Below are positions 44,937 through 55,014 of a DNA stretch of 64,000 bases, in pieces. Source of the stretch: Dietzia massiliensis (lineage in GTDB: Bacteria; Actinomycetota; Actinomycetes; Mycobacteriales; Mycobacteriaceae); NCBI RefSeq assembly GCF_018390595.1, contig NZ_JAHBAV010000001.1, positions 112,447-176,446 on the forward strand. The letters run 5' to 3'. Made by a program: the position numbers and the translations under genes. Each line of letters opens with the position of its first letter. Position 1 is the stretch's first letter. The notes below the pieces were generated by a model. It was given only the letters and a program-made list of their open reading frames with translations, searched no databases and was not told the DNA's origin.

Positions 44937-47303
44937 CTAGGAGTTGGACGTCATCCGGTAGGCGTCGAAGACGCCCTCGACCCGACGAACCGCGTTGAGG
45001 ACGTGGCCCAGATGCTTGGGGTCGGCCATCTCGAACGTGAACCGGGAGATCGCGACCCGGTCGTCACCTGCGGTCTGCACCGACGCGGACAGGATGTTGA
45101 CCTTCTCATCGGCCAGCACCTTGGTGACGTCGGACAGGAGCCGGTGCCGGTCCAGCGCCTCGACCTGGATGGCCACGAGGAACAGCGCCCCCGGCTGTGG
45201 CGTCCACTCGACCTTGACCAACCGCTCGGGTTCGCGATGGAGGTCCGTGGCGTTGGTGCAGTCCGTCCGGTGGACGCTCACCGTGCCGCTGCGGGTGATG
45301 AAGCCCAGGACCTCGTCGCCGGGCACCGGTGTGCAGCAGCGGGCGAGCTTGGCGTGGACGTCCTCCACGCCTCCGACGAGGACGCCGGCGCCCGCGGGCG
45401 TGGGGCGGTGCGGGGTGATGGTCTTGTCCCGCGACCGGTCCGCGAGCTCCTCGGTGACCTCGTCGACGCCGCCGTGGGCCGCGACGAGACGCCCGACCAC
45501 CGTCTTGGCGGAGACGTGGTTCTCGCCGATCGCCGTGTACAGGGCGGTGACATCGGTGAAGCCGAGTTCGCGGGCGACGCCGGCGATCGACTCGTTGGAG
45601 AACACCCGGTGGACGGGGACGCCACCGCGACGGACCTCGCGGGTGATGAGGTCCTTCCCGCGCTCGAGAGCCTCCTCGCGGCGCTCCTTGGCGAACCACT
45701 GCCGGATCGAGCTCTTGGCGCGGCCGGAGACCACGAACTTCTGCCAGTCCAGGCTCGGTCCCGCGTTGGGGTCCTTGGAGGTGAAGACCTCCACCACCTC
45801 GCCGTTCTCCAGCGGGCGCTCGAGGGCGACGAGCTTGCCGTTGACCCGAGCGCCGATGCAGCGGTGGCCGACCTCGGTGTGGACGGCGTAGGCGAAGTCC
45901 ACGGGGGTCGCGCCGACCGGCAGGTTGATCACGTCGCCCTTGGGGGTGAAGACGAAGATCTCCTTGCTGGTCATCTCGAACCGGAGGGAATCGAGGAACT
46001 CCCCCGGGTCGGCGGCCTCGCGCTGCCAGCTCAGGAGCTGGCGCATCCACGCCATCTCGTCGACCTCGGCGGGGTCGCCGTTGTGTTTGCCGCGGGTCTC
46101 CTTGTACCGCCAGTGCGCGGCGATGCCGTACTCGGCGTTGCGGTGCATCTCGTGCGTGCGGATCTGGATCTCCAGAGGTTTCCCGTCCGGCCCGATCACG
46201 GTCGTGTGCAGGGAGCGGTAGACGCCGAAGCGGGGCTGGGCGATGTAGTCTTTGAACCGGCCCGGCATGGGTTTCCACGTCGAGTGGACGACGCCGATCG
46301 CCGCGTAGCAGTCCCGGACGTCGTCGCACAGGACGCGGATGCCCACGAGGTCGTGGATCTCGTCGAACTCCCGACCGCGGACGATCATCTTCTGATAGAT
46401 CGACCAGTAGTGCTTCGGTCGGCCCTCGACGCGGGCCTGGATGTTGGCCTTCTCCAGGTCGGCCTTGACCCGGTTGATCACGGTGTTGAGGTAGACGTCG
46501 CGGCTGGGTGCGCGGTCGGCCACCAGCCGGACGATCTCCTGGTACTTCTTGGGCTCGAGGATCGCGAAGGCGAGGTCCTCGAGTTCCCACTTCACGGTGG
46601 CCATGCCGAGCCGGTGTGCGAGCGGGGCGATCACCTCGAGGGTCTCGCGGGCCTTCTTCACCTGCTTCTCCGGCGGGAGGAAGCGCATGGTCCGCATGTT
46701 GTGCAGGCGGTCGGCCACCTTGATGACCAGGACGCGGGGATCGTGCGCCATGGCGATGATCATCTTGCGGATGGTCTCCGCCTCGGCGGCCTCGCCGAAG
46801 TCGACCTTGTCGAGCTTGGTGACGCCGTCCACCAGGTGGGCGACCTCTCCCCCGTAATCCGCCTCGAGCTGCTCGAGCGAGTAGTCGGTGTCCTCGACCG
46901 TGTCGTGCAGGAGGGCGGCGACGAGCGTGGTGGTGTCCATACCCATCTCCGCGCAGATGGTGGCCACCGCCAGCGGATGGGTGATGTAGGGGTCGCCGGA
47001 CTTGCGGTACACGCCCTCGTGCTGGCGCTCGGCGAGGGTGTAGGCGCGAGCCAGGAGCCCGACGTCCGCCTTGGCGTGGTGGATGCGGTGGACGCGTACG
47101 AGTGGTTCGAGGACCGCGGGTGTGGAGGTGACCGTGAGACCGGAGGTGAGGCGACGCGCCCATCGCGCCCGGACCCGGCGTCCGGCGGACGGCCGGGAGC
47201 CGGGGATCACCGGCAGCGGCTGGGTGGTGGGCTGCGGCGTAGCCTTCTTACCCGTGTGGCCGCTCCGGTCGGGGTTGCCGGCGGGGTTCTGGCGCTGCGT
47301 CAT
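44937..47303 (-). CDS. relA: Bifunctional (p)ppGpp synthetase/hydrolase
   Basis: Controls the stringent response by making and degrading (p)ppGpp. The 788-residue protein has an N-terminal HD hydrolase domain ([36 protein letters not shown]), the synthetase domain ([47 protein letters not shown]), a TGS domain ([23 protein letters not shown]) and C-terminal zinc-finger/ACT parts ([18 protein letters not shown]...[11 protein letters not shown]). Intact HD and RFKD motifs indicate both activities, as for Rel of mycobacteria. ATG preceded by GGAGGAGCCGGAG. Confidence 0.96.
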   Translation of the reverse strand: MTQRQNPAGNPDRSGHTGKKATPQPTTQPLPVIPGSRPSAGRRVRARWARRLTSGLTVTSTPAVLEPLVRVHRIHHAKADVGLLARAYTLAERQHEGVYRKSGDPYITHPLAVATICAEMGMDTTTLVAALLHDTVEDTDYSLEQLEADYGGEVAHLVDGVTKLDKVDFGEAAEAETIRKMIIAMAHDPRVLVIKVADRLHNMRTMRFLPPEKQVKKARETLEVIAPLAHRLGMATVKWELEDLAFAILEPKKYQEIVRLVADRAPSRDVYLNTVINRVKADLEKANIQARVEGRPKHYWSIYQKMIVRGREFDEIHDLVGIRVLCDDVRDCYAAIGVVHSTWKPMPGRFKDYIAQPRFGVYRSLHTTVIGPDGKPLEIQIRTHEMHRNAEYGIAAHWRYKETRGKHNGDPAEVDEMAWMRQLLSWQREAADPGEFLDSLRFEMTSKEIFVFTPKGDVINLPVGATPVDFAYAVHTEVGHRCIGARVNGKLVALERPLENGEVVEVFTSKDPNAGPSLDWQKFVVSGRAKSSIRQWFAKERREEALERGKDLITREVRRGGVPVHRVFSNESIAGVARELGFTDVTALYTAIGENHVSAKTVVGRLVAAHGGVDEVTEELADRSRDKTITPHRPTPAGAGVLVGGVEDVHAKLARCCTPVPGDEVLGFITRSGTVSVHRTDCTNATDLHREPERLVKVEWTPQPGALFLVAIQVEALDRHRLLSDVTKVLADEKVNILSASVQTAGDDRVAISRFTFEMADPKHLGHVLNAVRRVEGVFDAYRMTSNS

Positions 47304-47349
47304 CTCCGGCTCCTCCCTGCAGTGTCGGGCCGTCAGGAGCGGCCGGGGG

Positions 47350-47907
47350 TCACGCGACCGTGAGGCAGGTCAGCGGTGTGCCGGCCAGTCTATCCCGGCC
47401 CCCGAGGCCGGGGACCTCGAGGACGACGGACAGGCCGGCGACGACTGCGCCGCAGTCCTCCAGCAGGCCGACCGCCGCGGTGAGGGTGCCACCGGTGGCG
47501 AGGACGTCGTCGACGACGAGGACCCGCTTACCGCGCAGGTCGAGCCCGTCGGCGGGCAGTTCGAGCGTGGCGGCGCCGTACTCGAGCTCGTAGGAGCGCG
47601 AGTGCACGGGCGGCGGGAGCTTGCCCGCTTTCCGGACGGCCAGGACGCCGGTGTGGAGGCGCACGGCGACGGCTCCGGCGAGCAGGAAGCCGCGCGCGTC
47701 GAGGCCGGCGACGTAGTCGACGGTGCCGATCTCGTGACCGGCGATGAGCCCGCGGACGACGGCGTCGAAGCCGTCGGGGTCGGCGAGCACGGGCGTGAGG
47801 TCGCAGAACTGGACGCCCGCGGACGGGAAGTCCTCGACGCGGCGCATCAGACGCTCGACGGAGGAGCTGATGGTCGGTGAGACGTGGGTGACGGATGAGT
47901 CGGTCAT
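47350..47907 (-). CDS. apt: Adenine phosphoribosyltransferase
   Basis: Salvages adenine to AMP with PRPP. The 185-residue product has [37 protein letters not shown] and the PRPP loop [13 protein letters not shown]. The ATG overlaps the secF stop (ATGA). The gene trio secD-secF-apt-relA is a conserved actinobacterial order; the lipoprotein gene that M. tuberculosis has between secF and apt (Rv2585c) is absent here. Confidence 0.95.
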   Translation of the reverse strand: MTDSSVTHVSPTISSSVERLMRRVEDFPSAGVQFCDLTPVLADPDGFDAVVRGLIAGHEIGTVDYVAGLDARGFLLAGAVAVRLHTGVLAVRKAGKLPPPVHSRSYELEYGAATLELPADGLDLRGKRVLVVDDVLATGGTLTAAVGLLEDCGAVVAGLSVVLEVPGLGGRDRLAGTPLTCLTVA

Positions 47908-48962
47908 GCGATGGCCTCGGCCTTCTCGCGTCGGGCCAGGACCTTGGCGGTCTGGCGTCGGATGTCGGGGTCACGGTTCTTCAACGACACCAGCAGTGGC
48001 GTCGCGAGGAACACGGAGGAGAAGGTGCCGGTGACGATGCCGACCATCTGGACCAGGGCGAGATCCAGCAGCGTACCCACGCCGAGGATCCACACGGCGA
48101 TCACGACCAGCGCCAGCAGCGGCAGGACACCGATGATGGTGGTGTGGATGGACCGCATGAGCGTCTGGTTGACGCCGAGGTTGGCCTCCTCGGCGTAGGT
48201 CCGTGTGGCGGTGTGTCTGATGCCCCGCGTGTTCTCCTCGACCTTGTCGAACACGATCACCGTGTCGTACAGAGAGAAACCGAGGATCGTCAGCAGGCCG
48301 ATGACCGTGGCGGGAGTGACCTCGAAGCCGATGATCGAGTAGACCCCGGCGGTGGTCACCACGTCGAACAGCAGCGCGACGATCGCCGCCGTGGCCATCT
48401 GCCATTCGAAGCGGAAGGCGATGTACCCGAACACGATGACGAGGAACACGCCGAGGGCGATCAGCGCGTTCTGCGTGACCTGCCCGCCCCAGCTCTCGCT
48501 GCGGGCGGAGTCGCCGATCGCCTCGACGGAGGCGACCCCGTCGGCCGTGACGGGCTGGAACTCCTCGAACATCGCGTTCTTGGCGGCGCGGATCTCGTCA
48601 CTGGTGAGGAACCGGGTCTCCACCTCGACGATCCGCGCGTCACCGGCGCCGACGACCTGGACCGTCTGAGGCTCCTCGCCGATGGACTCCTCGACGACCG
48701 CGGCCACGCGGTCCTGGTCATGATTGCCCGCGGGCATCGAGAGCTTGGTACCGCCGGTGAAGTCGATGCCGAAGCTGAAGCCGCGGAAGATGATGCTGGC
48801 GAGGCAGATGGCGACGATGACCACGGTCAGCACGTAGAACTTGCGTCGGTTCGCGACGATGCCGAACGCGCCGGTACCGGTGTAGAGCCGGGTGAACAGA
48901 CTGCCGGTCGGCGCGTCGGCCGGGGCGCCGCTCTCGGTCGCGGTGCTGGTGGGAGTGCTCAT
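47904..48962 (-). CDS. secF: Protein-export membrane protein SecF
   Basis: Works with SecD to pull secreted proteins across the membrane using proton motive force. The 352-residue product has a first transmembrane helix near residues 43-62 (FYVLTVVIVAICLASIIFRG), the SecF signature SFGIDFTGGTKLSM, a periplasmic loop, and five further helices, with the conserved GFSLYDTVIVFDKVEEN segment and SIHTTIIGVLPLLALV. Overlaps secD upstream and apt downstream by four bases each. Confidence 0.95.
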   Translation of the reverse strand: MSTPTSTATESGAPADAPTGSLFTRLYTGTGAFGIVANRRKFYVLTVVIVAICLASIIFRGFSFGIDFTGGTKLSMPAGNHDQDRVAAVVEESIGEEPQTVQVVGAGDARIVEVETRFLTSDEIRAAKNAMFEEFQPVTADGVASVEAIGDSARSESWGGQVTQNALIALGVFLVIVFGYIAFRFEWQMATAAIVALLFDVVTTAGVYSIIGFEVTPATVIGLLTILGFSLYDTVIVFDKVEENTRGIRHTATRTYAEEANLGVNQTLMRSIHTTIIGVLPLLALVVIAVWILGVGTLLDLALVQMVGIVTGTFSSVFLATPLLVSLKNRDPDIRRQTAKVLARREKAEAIA

Positions 48963-50659
48963 CGGCCCTCCTCCTCGTCGGTGGCGGATCGGTCGATCCG
49001 GGGTTCGGTGAGCGTGTCGCCGCCCGGGCCACGGATGGTCGCCGTGACCCCGCGATCCGCGGTCTCCTCGGTCTCCTTCTCCGCCCGGCGGTCGAGCCGG
49101 CGCTGCTCGGCGGCGGCCGCCTGGAGGTTCTCCATCCGGCCCATCCCGTTGGCCGACGGCTTGGCGAACAGGGGCCGGGTCGAGGCCAGGTAGACGAGCG
49201 GCCAGGTCACCGTGAAGGCCACGAACACGTCCATGACGGTCGTGAGGCCGAGAGTGAAGGCGAAGCCGCGTACCTCTCCGCTGGCGAGCAGGTAGAGCAC
49301 GACGGCACCGATGAGGCTGACCAAGTTGCCGGTGACGATGGTGCGGCCGGCGCTCTTCCAGGCCCGGGGCACGGCGGATCTGAACCGGTGCCCGTCGCGC
49401 AACTCGTCCTTGATCCGCTCGAAGAACACGACGTAGGAGTCGGCCGTCATACCGATGCCGATCACCAGGCCGGCGATCCCGGCCAGGTCGAGGCTGTAGT
49501 CGACCGTGTAGCCGAGGAAGACCAGGACGACATAGGTGAGCAGGAAGGACAGCAGCAGCGAGACGAACGCGAGGACGCCGAGCAGGCGGTAGAAGAACGC
49601 GGAGTAGGCCAGTACCAGCAGGAAGCCGATCGCGCCGGCGAGTAGTCCCGCCTCGAGGGAGGCGAGCCCGAGGGAGGCCGGGACGTTGTCGACGTTGGGG
49701 TCCTCGAAGGAGATGGGCAGCGCGCCGTAGCGCAGATTCGCCGAGAGTGCGGCCGCCTCCTCGATCGTGAAGTCACCGGTGATGGAGGTCGCGGACCCGA
49801 CCGGCGTGACGCCCTGCACGACGGGGGCGCTGATCACCTCGCCGTCGAGGAGGATCGCGATCTGACGCTGGAGGTTCTCCTGCGTCAGGCGCGACCAGGT
49901 GGCGCTGCCCTGTTCGCCGGGACCGGCGTTGAACCGGAACGAGACCTCGTTCTTGCCGGCCTGCTGGTTGAAGCCGTGGCTCACGGAGTCCTTGACGATC
50001 TGCTGACCGTCGAGTCGCTGCCCGTCCTCGGGCTCGCCGACGAGCAGCGGCACCGGACCGAGGACGTACTTGGCTCCCTCCCCGCACGCGATGAGAGCCT
50101 GCGCCGGGTCGTCGAAGCCCGCGAGCACGTCCCGCTCGGGGCACCGGAAGGTGGGCAGCTTCTCGATGAGCCCGGCGGGCTCGCCCTGACGTTCCGCGCG
50201 CGCCTCCTCGACGGCGGCGGCCACGGCGTCGCGGTCGCCCTTGTCGGCGGGGACCGGTTCACGGTCACCCTCGGCGACGGGCTGCACCTCGAGTACCGGC
50301 CTGATGGTCAGCTGGGAGGTCGTGCCGAGGTCGCGTGCCTGGCTGGAGTCCTCGCCGGGCACGGTGAGGACGATGTTGCTGCCCTCGATGACGACGGTGG
50401 TCCCGGCGACGCCGAGACCGTCGACGCGGTCGCGGATGATGTCCTGCGCGAGCCGCAGGTCGGCCTCGTCGGGATCGCCCTTGGGGATCAGCGTGACACG
50501 GGTGCCGCCCTGGAGGTCGATCCCCAGCTTCGGGGTCAGGCCCCTGTCCGCCACGGCGAACGCGGCGAGGAAGAGGATGAACAGCACCAGGAAGAAGCTG
50601 GACAGCAGCGCCCAGGGTCTGGGGCGGGCGTCGGCGCCTCGAGAACGTACTGGCGACAC
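48959..50659 (-). CDS. secD: Protein-export membrane protein SecD
   Basis: Partner of SecF in the accessory Sec complex. The 566-residue product has an N-terminal helix (LSSFFLVLFILFLAAFAVAD, about 19-38), the signature PKLGIDLQGGTRV, a large external P1 domain (about 45-350) that includes an acidic insert around residues 105-140, and five C-terminal helices with GMTADSYVVFFERIKDELRDG and TGNLVSLIGAVVLYLLA. The GTG start is preceded by GAGAGATCACCT. A palindrome separates it from yajC. Confidence 0.95.
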   Translation of the reverse strand: MSPVRSRGADARPRPWALLSSFFLVLFILFLAAFAVADRGLTPKLGIDLQGGTRVTLIPKGDPDEADLRLAQDIIRDRVDGLGVAGTTVVIEGSNIVLTVPGEDSSQARDLGTTSQLTIRPVLEVQPVAEGDREPVPADKGDRDAVAAAVEEARAERQGEPAGLIEKLPTFRCPERDVLAGFDDPAQALIACGEGAKYVLGPVPLLVGEPEDGQRLDGQQIVKDSVSHGFNQQAGKNEVSFRFNAGPGEQGSATWSRLTQENLQRQIAILLDGEVISAPVVQGVTPVGSATSITGDFTIEEAAALSANLRYGALPISFEDPNVDNVPASLGLASLEAGLLAGAIGFLLVLAYSAFFYRLLGVLAFVSLLLSFLLTYVVLVFLGYTVDYSLDLAGIAGLVIGIGMTADSYVVFFERIKDELRDGHRFRSAVPRAWKSAGRTIVTGNLVSLIGAVVLYLLASGEVRGFAFTLGLTTVMDVFVAFTVTWPLVYLASTRPLFAKPSANGMGRMENLQAAAAEQRRLDRRAEKETEETADRGVTATIRGPGGDTLTEPRIDRSATDEEEGR

Positions 50660-50720
50660 AGGTGATCTCTCTCGGTCTTCGTCTGAGGCCTCCGGCTGGT
50701 CGGCCCCACTACACTACTCG

Positions 50721-50738
50721 CCGGTAGTCGACTACCGG
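50721..50738. other. Perfect 18-bp palindrome at the yajC stop codon
   Basis: ccggtagtcgactaccgg is its own reverse complement and contains the yajC stop codon (TAG on the minus strand, 50732-50734). In RNA it gives a 7-bp stem with a UCGA loop, sited 62 bases before the secD start. It may tune secD expression, shield the yajC 3' end, or bind a dimeric protein. Confidence 0.6.
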
Positions 50739-51040
50739 GAACCCGAGGCGTCGGTCCCCGGTCCGGTTTCCGGCGCGGCGGAGCTGTCGAACTTCTCGCG
50801 GATGACGCGCCGGTCCCAGCGGGTTCGGATCCCGGGCGCGATCTCCAGCTCGAGGGTGTCCGCCTCCACGGCGACGATCGTGGCGTGCAGGCCGGAAGTG
50901 GTGAGCACGTGGTCCCCCACGGTGAGGGACTCCTGCATCTCCCGCAGTTCCTTCATCGCCCTGCGCTGCTTCGAACTCTGCATGAACATCAGCACGAGCA
51001 GCACGATGATCATCAACGGCAGCAGCAGTTCCAGTCCCAT
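50732..51040 (-). CDS. yajC: Preprotein translocase subunit YajC
   Basis: Single-span accessory subunit of the SecDF complex. The 102-residue product starts MGLELLLPLMIIVLLVLMFM, one transmembrane helix, then SSKQRRAMKELREMQESLTVGDHV, LTTSGLHATI and an EIAPGIRTRWDRRVI segment typical of YajC. ATG has AGGAGG upstream. Heads the yajC-secD-secF set, as Rv2586c-Rv2588c. Confidence 0.95.
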   Translation of the reverse strand: MGLELLLPLMIIVLLVLMFMQSSKQRRAMKELREMQESLTVGDHVLTTSGLHATIVAVEADTLELEIAPGIRTRWDRRVIREKFDSSAAPETGPGTDASGSR

Positions 51041-51097
51041 GGGGTCCTCCTGGTGTGGACCCGCGGGTTCCGGGTCCGGTGGGTCGGGTCCGGGCTA

Positions 51098-51113
51098 CGG
51101 ACGGTCCCGTCCG
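51098..51113. terminator. Short hairpin between ruvB and yajC
   Basis: cggacgg-tc-ccgtccg is a 16-bp inverted repeat 19 bases after the ruvB stop (minus direction). It could end the ruv transcript or stand as a small operator for yajC; it has no U-tract. Confidence 0.35.
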
Positions 51114-51131
51114 AGGATGCCAGCCCGGGGC

Positions 51132-52238
51132 TCAGCCGCGCGCGCCGGGGCCCCGGTCGACCTCGACCGGCAGCATCGGCTCGGAGGGCGTCTTGTCGGG
51201 GCGGGTGAGCCCGAGGTGGTCCCACGCCGCGGCGGTCGCGATGCGTCCCCGGGGGGTCCGGGCGAGCAGGCCCGCGCGGACGAGGAAGGGCTCGCAGACC
51301 TCCTCCAGGGTGGTCGACTCCTCCCCCACCGCCACGGCCAGCGTGCTCAGGCCCACCGGTCCGCCCTCGTGCTGGACGAGCAGCGCGCGTAGCACGGCGC
51401 GATCCAGGCGATCGAGTCCCAGCTCGTCGACCTCGTACACCTCGAGGGCCGCGCGCGCGACGGGCACGGTGATGCGGCCGTCCGCCCGTACCTCGGCGAA
51501 GTCGCGGACGCGCCGCAGCAGGCGGTTGGCGATCCGGGGCGTGCCGCGTGAACGACCGGCGATCTCCAGGGCGGCGTCGGGGTCGACGGGGATGGCGAGG
51601 ATCTCGGCCGCGCGGGTGACGATCCGGGCCAGGTCGGCGTCGGTGTAGAAGTCCATGTGCGCGGTGAACCCGAAGCGGTCACGCAGCGGACCGGTGAGCG
51701 CGCCGGAGCGCGTAGTGGCACCGACCAGGGTGAACGGGGCGATCTCCAGTGGGATCGACGTGGCCCCGGGCCCCTTGCCCACCATGATGTCGATGCGGAA
51801 GTCCTCCATGGCGAGGTACAGCATCTCCTCGGCCGGCCGGGCGATGCGGTGGATCTCGTCGATGAACAGCACGTCGCCCTCGATGAGGTTGGAGAGCATC
51901 GCGGCGAGATCCCCGGGGCGCTCGAGGGCCGGGCCGGACGTGATGCGCAGCGAACCGCCGAGCTCGGCGGCCACGATCATGGCCAGACTCGTCTTGCCCA
52001 GCCCCGGCGGTCCGGAGAAGAGCAGGTGATCGGGTACGACTCCGCGGCGGGTGGCGGCGGTGAGGACCAGATCGAGTTGCTCGCGGACGGTCTCCTGCCC
52101 GATGAACTCCCCGAGGCTGCGTGGCCGCAACGCGCCCTCGACGTCGGTGTCGAACGGGGTGAGCGAGGCCGAGAGCTCCGCCTCGTGCCCGTCCCCGGCG
52201 TCAGCGCCGCCACCCGCGGTGTCGAACTGTCCCGTCAT
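51132..52238 (-). CDS. ruvB: Holliday junction branch migration ATPase RuvB
   Basis: AAA+ motor that drives branch migration with RuvA. The 368-residue product shows [19 protein letters not shown], Walker [14 protein letters not shown], Walker [20 protein letters not shown], sensor [20 protein letters not shown] with arginine finger, and a C-terminal winged helix ([16 protein letters not shown]). Residues 1-25 are an acidic low-complexity leader. ATG overlaps the ruvA stop by one base (TGATG). Confidence 0.97.
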   Translation of the reverse strand: MTGQFDTAGGGADAGDGHEAELSASLTPFDTDVEGALRPRSLGEFIGQETVREQLDLVLTAATRRGVVPDHLLFSGPPGLGKTSLAMIVAAELGGSLRITSGPALERPGDLAAMLSNLIEGDVLFIDEIHRIARPAEEMLYLAMEDFRIDIMVGKGPGATSIPLEIAPFTLVGATTRSGALTGPLRDRFGFTAHMDFYTDADLARIVTRAAEILAIPVDPDAALEIAGRSRGTPRIANRLLRRVRDFAEVRADGRITVPVARAALEVYEVDELGLDRLDRAVLRALLVQHEGGPVGLSTLAVAVGEESTTLEEVCEPFLVRAGLLARTPRGRIATAAAWDHLGLTRPDKTPSEPMLPVEVDRGPGARG

Positions 52239-52837
52239 CAGCGCTTACCGAGAGACTTGAGGGCCAGGCGCAGAGCCTGCGCGGGATCGAGGTCGGGCTG
52301 TGAGTCCAGTACGGCGGTGGCGGTCTTCTCGGCCTCCGCGGCGGAGAAGCCCAGTCCCTCCAGGGCGTCGGCCACCTCGGTGGCGGCCGGCACGCGCCCG
52401 TTCCCGACCACGGAGGACGCGGCGTCACCGTCCGGCACCGGGCCGACCTTGTCCTTGAGCTCGAGGACCATCCGCTCGGCAGTGCGCTTGCCGACGCCCG
52501 GTACCAGGGTCAGCGCCTTGACGTCTCCGGTCCCGAGTGCGCGGATGAGGGCCTCGGGTTCGAGTGTGGCCACGATCGCCAGCGCGAGCCGAGGTCCGAC
52601 GCCGGAGACGGTCTGCACGGTGAGGAACAGCTGCCGCGCGTCGACGGAGTCGAAACCGTAGAGGGTGAGCGAGTCCTCGCGGACCACGAGTTCGGTGTGG
52701 AGCATGCCCTCCGCGCCGCGCCGCAGTCCCGCGAGCGCGGCCGGGGTCGCGTGTACGAGGACACCGACGCCTCCGGTCTCCACGACGCAGCGGTCCAGAC
52801 CGATCTCGGCCACCGTCCCCCGGATCGAGGCGATCAC
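52238..52837 (-). CDS. ruvA: Holliday junction DNA-binding protein RuvA
   Basis: Tetramer that holds the four-way junction for RuvB. The 199-residue product has the OB-fold start [29 protein letters not shown], tandem HhH motifs ([35 protein letters not shown]), and a C-terminal domain III ([21 protein letters not shown]) that contacts RuvB. GTG start overlaps the ruvC stop (GTGA); an AAAGGAG site lies inside the 3' end of ruvC. Confidence 0.96.
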   Translation of the reverse strand: MIASIRGTVAEIGLDRCVVETGGVGVLVHATPAALAGLRRGAEGMLHTELVVREDSLTLYGFDSVDARQLFLTVQTVSGVGPRLALAIVATLEPEALIRALGTGDVKALTLVPGVGKRTAERMVLELKDKVGPVPDGDAASSVVGNGRVPAATEVADALEGLGFSAAEAEKTATAVLDSQPDLDPAQALRLALKSLGKR

Positions 52838-53493
52838 CAGCGCACTCCTTTCGTCCGCGCCATGCCCCGGGCGGCCGCCCGGGCGCGTTCCTGGTCGGCG
52901 GCCGGGTCGCGCCGCCCGGTCCCGTCCGATGCCGCCGCTTCCCTGACGGCCGCGACCTTCGCCTCGAAGCCGGCCCGCGAGCGGGCGACGTGGGCATCGA
53001 GCGAGGCGACCCGACCCTGCATGGGCGCGCGCCAACTGTGACACACGGCAAGGGCGAGCGCGTCCGCGGCGTCGGCCGGGCTCGGCGGCTTCTGCAGACC
53101 CAGGATGCGGGTGATCATGAGGGTCATCTGCTTCTTGTCCGCGCGCCCGCTACCGGTGATCGCCGCCTTGACCTCCGACGGGGTGTGGAACGCCACGGGG
53201 ATCTCCCGGTAGGCCGCCGCCAGCGCGACGACACCTGCCGCCTGAGCGGTACCCATGGCGGTCGAGACCTGGTTCTGCGCGAACACGCGCTCGATGGCCA
53301 CCACGTCCGGGCGGTGGATCTCCATCCACTCGTCGGCCACGGAGTGCACGGCCCGCAGGCGCCGCTCGAGCGGCTCGTCGGAGGTCGTGCGCACCACGTC
53401 CACGTCGAGCGCCGTGACCGCGCGACCCGGGGCGGTCTCGATGAGGGCGAGCCCGCACCGGGTCAGCCCCGGGTCCACACCCATGACGCGCAT
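52834..53493 (-). CDS. ruvC: Holliday junction resolvase RuvC
   Basis: Endonuclease that resolves four-way junctions. RNase H-like core with the catalytic acids in [14 protein letters not shown] (Asp7), [18 protein letters not shown] (Glu) and [15 protein letters not shown] (Asp pair). The product is 219 residues; the last 40 are a basic, Ala/Arg-rich tail ([17 protein letters not shown]) not found in E. coli RuvC. First gene of ruvC-ruvA-ruvB, with a LexA box 25 bp upstream. Confidence 0.96.
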   Translation of the reverse strand: MRVMGVDPGLTRCGLALIETAPGRAVTALDVDVVRTTSDEPLERRLRAVHSVADEWMEIHRPDVVAIERVFAQNQVSTAMGTAQAAGVVALAAAYREIPVAFHTPSEVKAAITGSGRADKKQMTLMITRILGLQKPPSPADAADALALAVCHSWRAPMQGRVASLDAHVARSRAGFEAKVAAVREAAASDGTGRRDPAADQERARAAARGMARTKGVRW

Positions 53494-53517
53494 CTGCGAC
53501 CTCTCCTCGACCGGTGG

Positions 53518-53533
53518 TAGAACCTACGTTCGA
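53518..53533 (-). promoter_or_regulatory. LexA (SOS) box upstream of ruvCAB
   Basis: The minus strand reads TCGAACGTAGGTTCTA, matching the actinobacterial LexA palindrome TCGAACNNNNGTTCGA at all but one defined position (T for G near the end). It lies 25-40 bases before the ruvC ATG, where it would block the promoter; a -10-like TAGGGT is just upstream. ruvC of M. tuberculosis is a known LexA target, so induction of ruvCAB by DNA damage is likely. Confidence 0.85.
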
Positions 53534-53556
53534 GACCCTACCAGTGGGGTCGGCCG

Positions 53557-54309
53557 TCAGACGTCGAGGCTCGCCAGCACGTCCGCGGGGACGTCCATGT
53601 TCGAGTAGACGTTCTGCACGTCGTCGGAGTCCTCGAGCGCGTCGATCAGCTTGAAGACCTTGGCGGCACCGTCGGCGTCGACCGTGACCTCTACGGACGC
53701 CCGGAAGCCCGACTCGGCCGATTCGTAGTCGATCCCGGCCTCCTGCAGGGCGGTGCGCACCGCGACCAGGTCGGTGGGCTCGCAGACCACCTCGAACTGC
53801 TCGCCGAGGTCGTTGACCTCCTCTGCGCCGGCGTCGAGCACGGCCATGAGGACGTCGTCCTCGGTCAGATCGCCCTTGTCCAGGACGATCTCGCCCTTGC
53901 GGGCGAACAGGTACGCCACGGAGCCGGGGTCGGCGAGGTTGCCGCCGTTGCGGGTCATCGCCGTACGCACCTCGCCGGCGGCGCGGTTGCGGTTGTCGGT
54001 CAGACACTCGATGAGCATGGCCACGCCATTCGGGCCGTAGCCCTCGTACATGATGGTCTCCCACTCGGCACCGCCCGCCTCCTCGCCGGCGCCGCGCTTG
54101 CGGGCGCGCTCGACGTTGTCGGCCGGGACGGAGTTCTTCTTGGCCTTCTGGATGGCGTCGTAGAGAGTGGGGTTTCCGGCGGGGTCACCGCCGCCCGTGC
54201 GGGCGGCCACCTCGATGTTCTTGACGAGCTTGGCGAAGAGCTTGCCGCGCTTGGCGTCGATCGCCGCCTTCTTGTGCTTGGTGGTGGCCCACTTGGAATG
54301 GCCTGCCAT
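53557..54309 (-). CDS. yebC: YebC/PmpR-family protein
   Basis: A 250-residue member of the YebC family, first regarded as transcriptional regulators and more recently linked to relief of ribosome stalling. It has the family start [76 protein letters not shown] and the acidic C-terminal domain. Stop lies 24 bp before the LexA box of ruvC. Position beside ruvCAB and pdxT is conserved (Rv2603c). Confidence 0.94.
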   Translation of the reverse strand: MAGHSKWATTKHKKAAIDAKRGKLFAKLVKNIEVAARTGGGDPAGNPTLYDAIQKAKKNSVPADNVERARKRGAGEEAGGAEWETIMYEGYGPNGVAMLIECLTDNRNRAAGEVRTAMTRNGGNLADPGSVAYLFARKGEIVLDKGDLTEDDVLMAVLDAGAEEVNDLGEQFEVVCEPTDLVAVRTALQEAGIDYESAESGFRASVEVTVDADGAAKVFKLIDALEDSDDVQNVYSNMDVPADVLASLDV

Positions 54310-54371
54310 TGATGTTCCGCCCTCCGGGGGTCTGGGGACCGGGTCCCGCCGTCCGGCGGCCCGGCGCGGGG

Positions 54372-54407
54372 CCTCGTAGAGGTCCGCTGACCGCCCAGTC
54401 TACGAGG
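54372..54407 (-). terminator. Hairpin spanning the pdxT stop codon
   Basis: Arms cctcgtaga (54372-54380) and tctacgagg (54399-54407) are perfect complements with an 18-base loop. The upstream arm (in minus-strand RNA) includes the pdxT TAG at 54400-54402. It sits 63 bases before yebC and may reduce read-through from pdxT into yebC. Confidence 0.5.
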
Positions 54408-55014
54408 TGGCCTGCCGCACCATGTCGAGGAAGTACCCGTGGACGCGCACGTCGTCGGTGATCTCGGGGTGGAACGAGGTGGCCAGGGCGTTGCCCTGCC
54501 GCACCGCGACCACGTGGTCCCGGCCGTCGGAGGCGCGGACGTCGGCGAGGACCTCGACGTCGGGCCCGACCGATTCGACCCAGGGCGCGCGGATGAACAC
54601 CGTGCGTACCGGGTCACCGCCGAGGGCGTCGACGACGAGGTCGGCCTCGAACGAGTCGACCTGCCGTCCGAAGGCGTTCCGGCGGACCGTCATGTCGATC
54701 GCGGAGAACCAGGTCGCGTCGGCCCGGGTGTCCAGGACGTCCGAGGCGAGCAGGATCATGCCGGCGCACGACCCGTAGACGGGCATGCCGCCGGAGATCC
54801 GCTCGGCCACGGGCTCGTGCAGCTCGTACACGTCCAGCAGTCGACTCATCGTGGTGGACTCGCCTCCCGGCAGGACCAAGCCGTCCACCGCGTCCAGCTC
54901 GGACCGTCGGCGCACCGGGACGGCCCGGGCGCCGACTGTCTCGAGGTGACGGATGTGCTCGGCCACGTCGCCCTGGAGGGCGAGGACACCGATCGCCGGT
55001 GCGGGTCCGGTCAC
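54400..55014 (-). CDS. pdxT: Pyridoxal 5'-phosphate synthase glutaminase subunit PdxT
   Basis: Hydrolyses glutamine and feeds ammonia to PdxS. The 204-residue class I amidotransferase shows [32 protein letters not shown], nucleophile Cys in [13 protein letters not shown], and the catalytic His-Glu in [11 protein letters not shown]. Start GTG 55014 overlaps the tesB stop; a GTG two codons earlier is also in frame. Confidence 0.95.
   Translation of the reverse strand: MTGPAPAIGVLALQGDVAEHIRHLETVGARAVPVRRRSELDAVDGLVLPGGESTTMSRLLDVYELHEPVAERISGGMPVYGSCAGMILLASDVLDTRADATWFSAIDMTVRRNAFGRQVDSFEADLVVDALGGDPVRTVFIRAPWVESVGPDVEVLADVRASDGRDHVVAVRQGNALATSFHPEITDDVRVHGYFLDMVRQATS

Noticed and set aside
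44913..47363. Long open frame on the plus strand (over 800 codons) opposite relA
   Set aside because: It is antisense to a fully motif-supported relA; long antisense frames are expected in very G/C-rich DNA, and its translation is low-complexity Val/Asp/Gly/Leu with no family signature.
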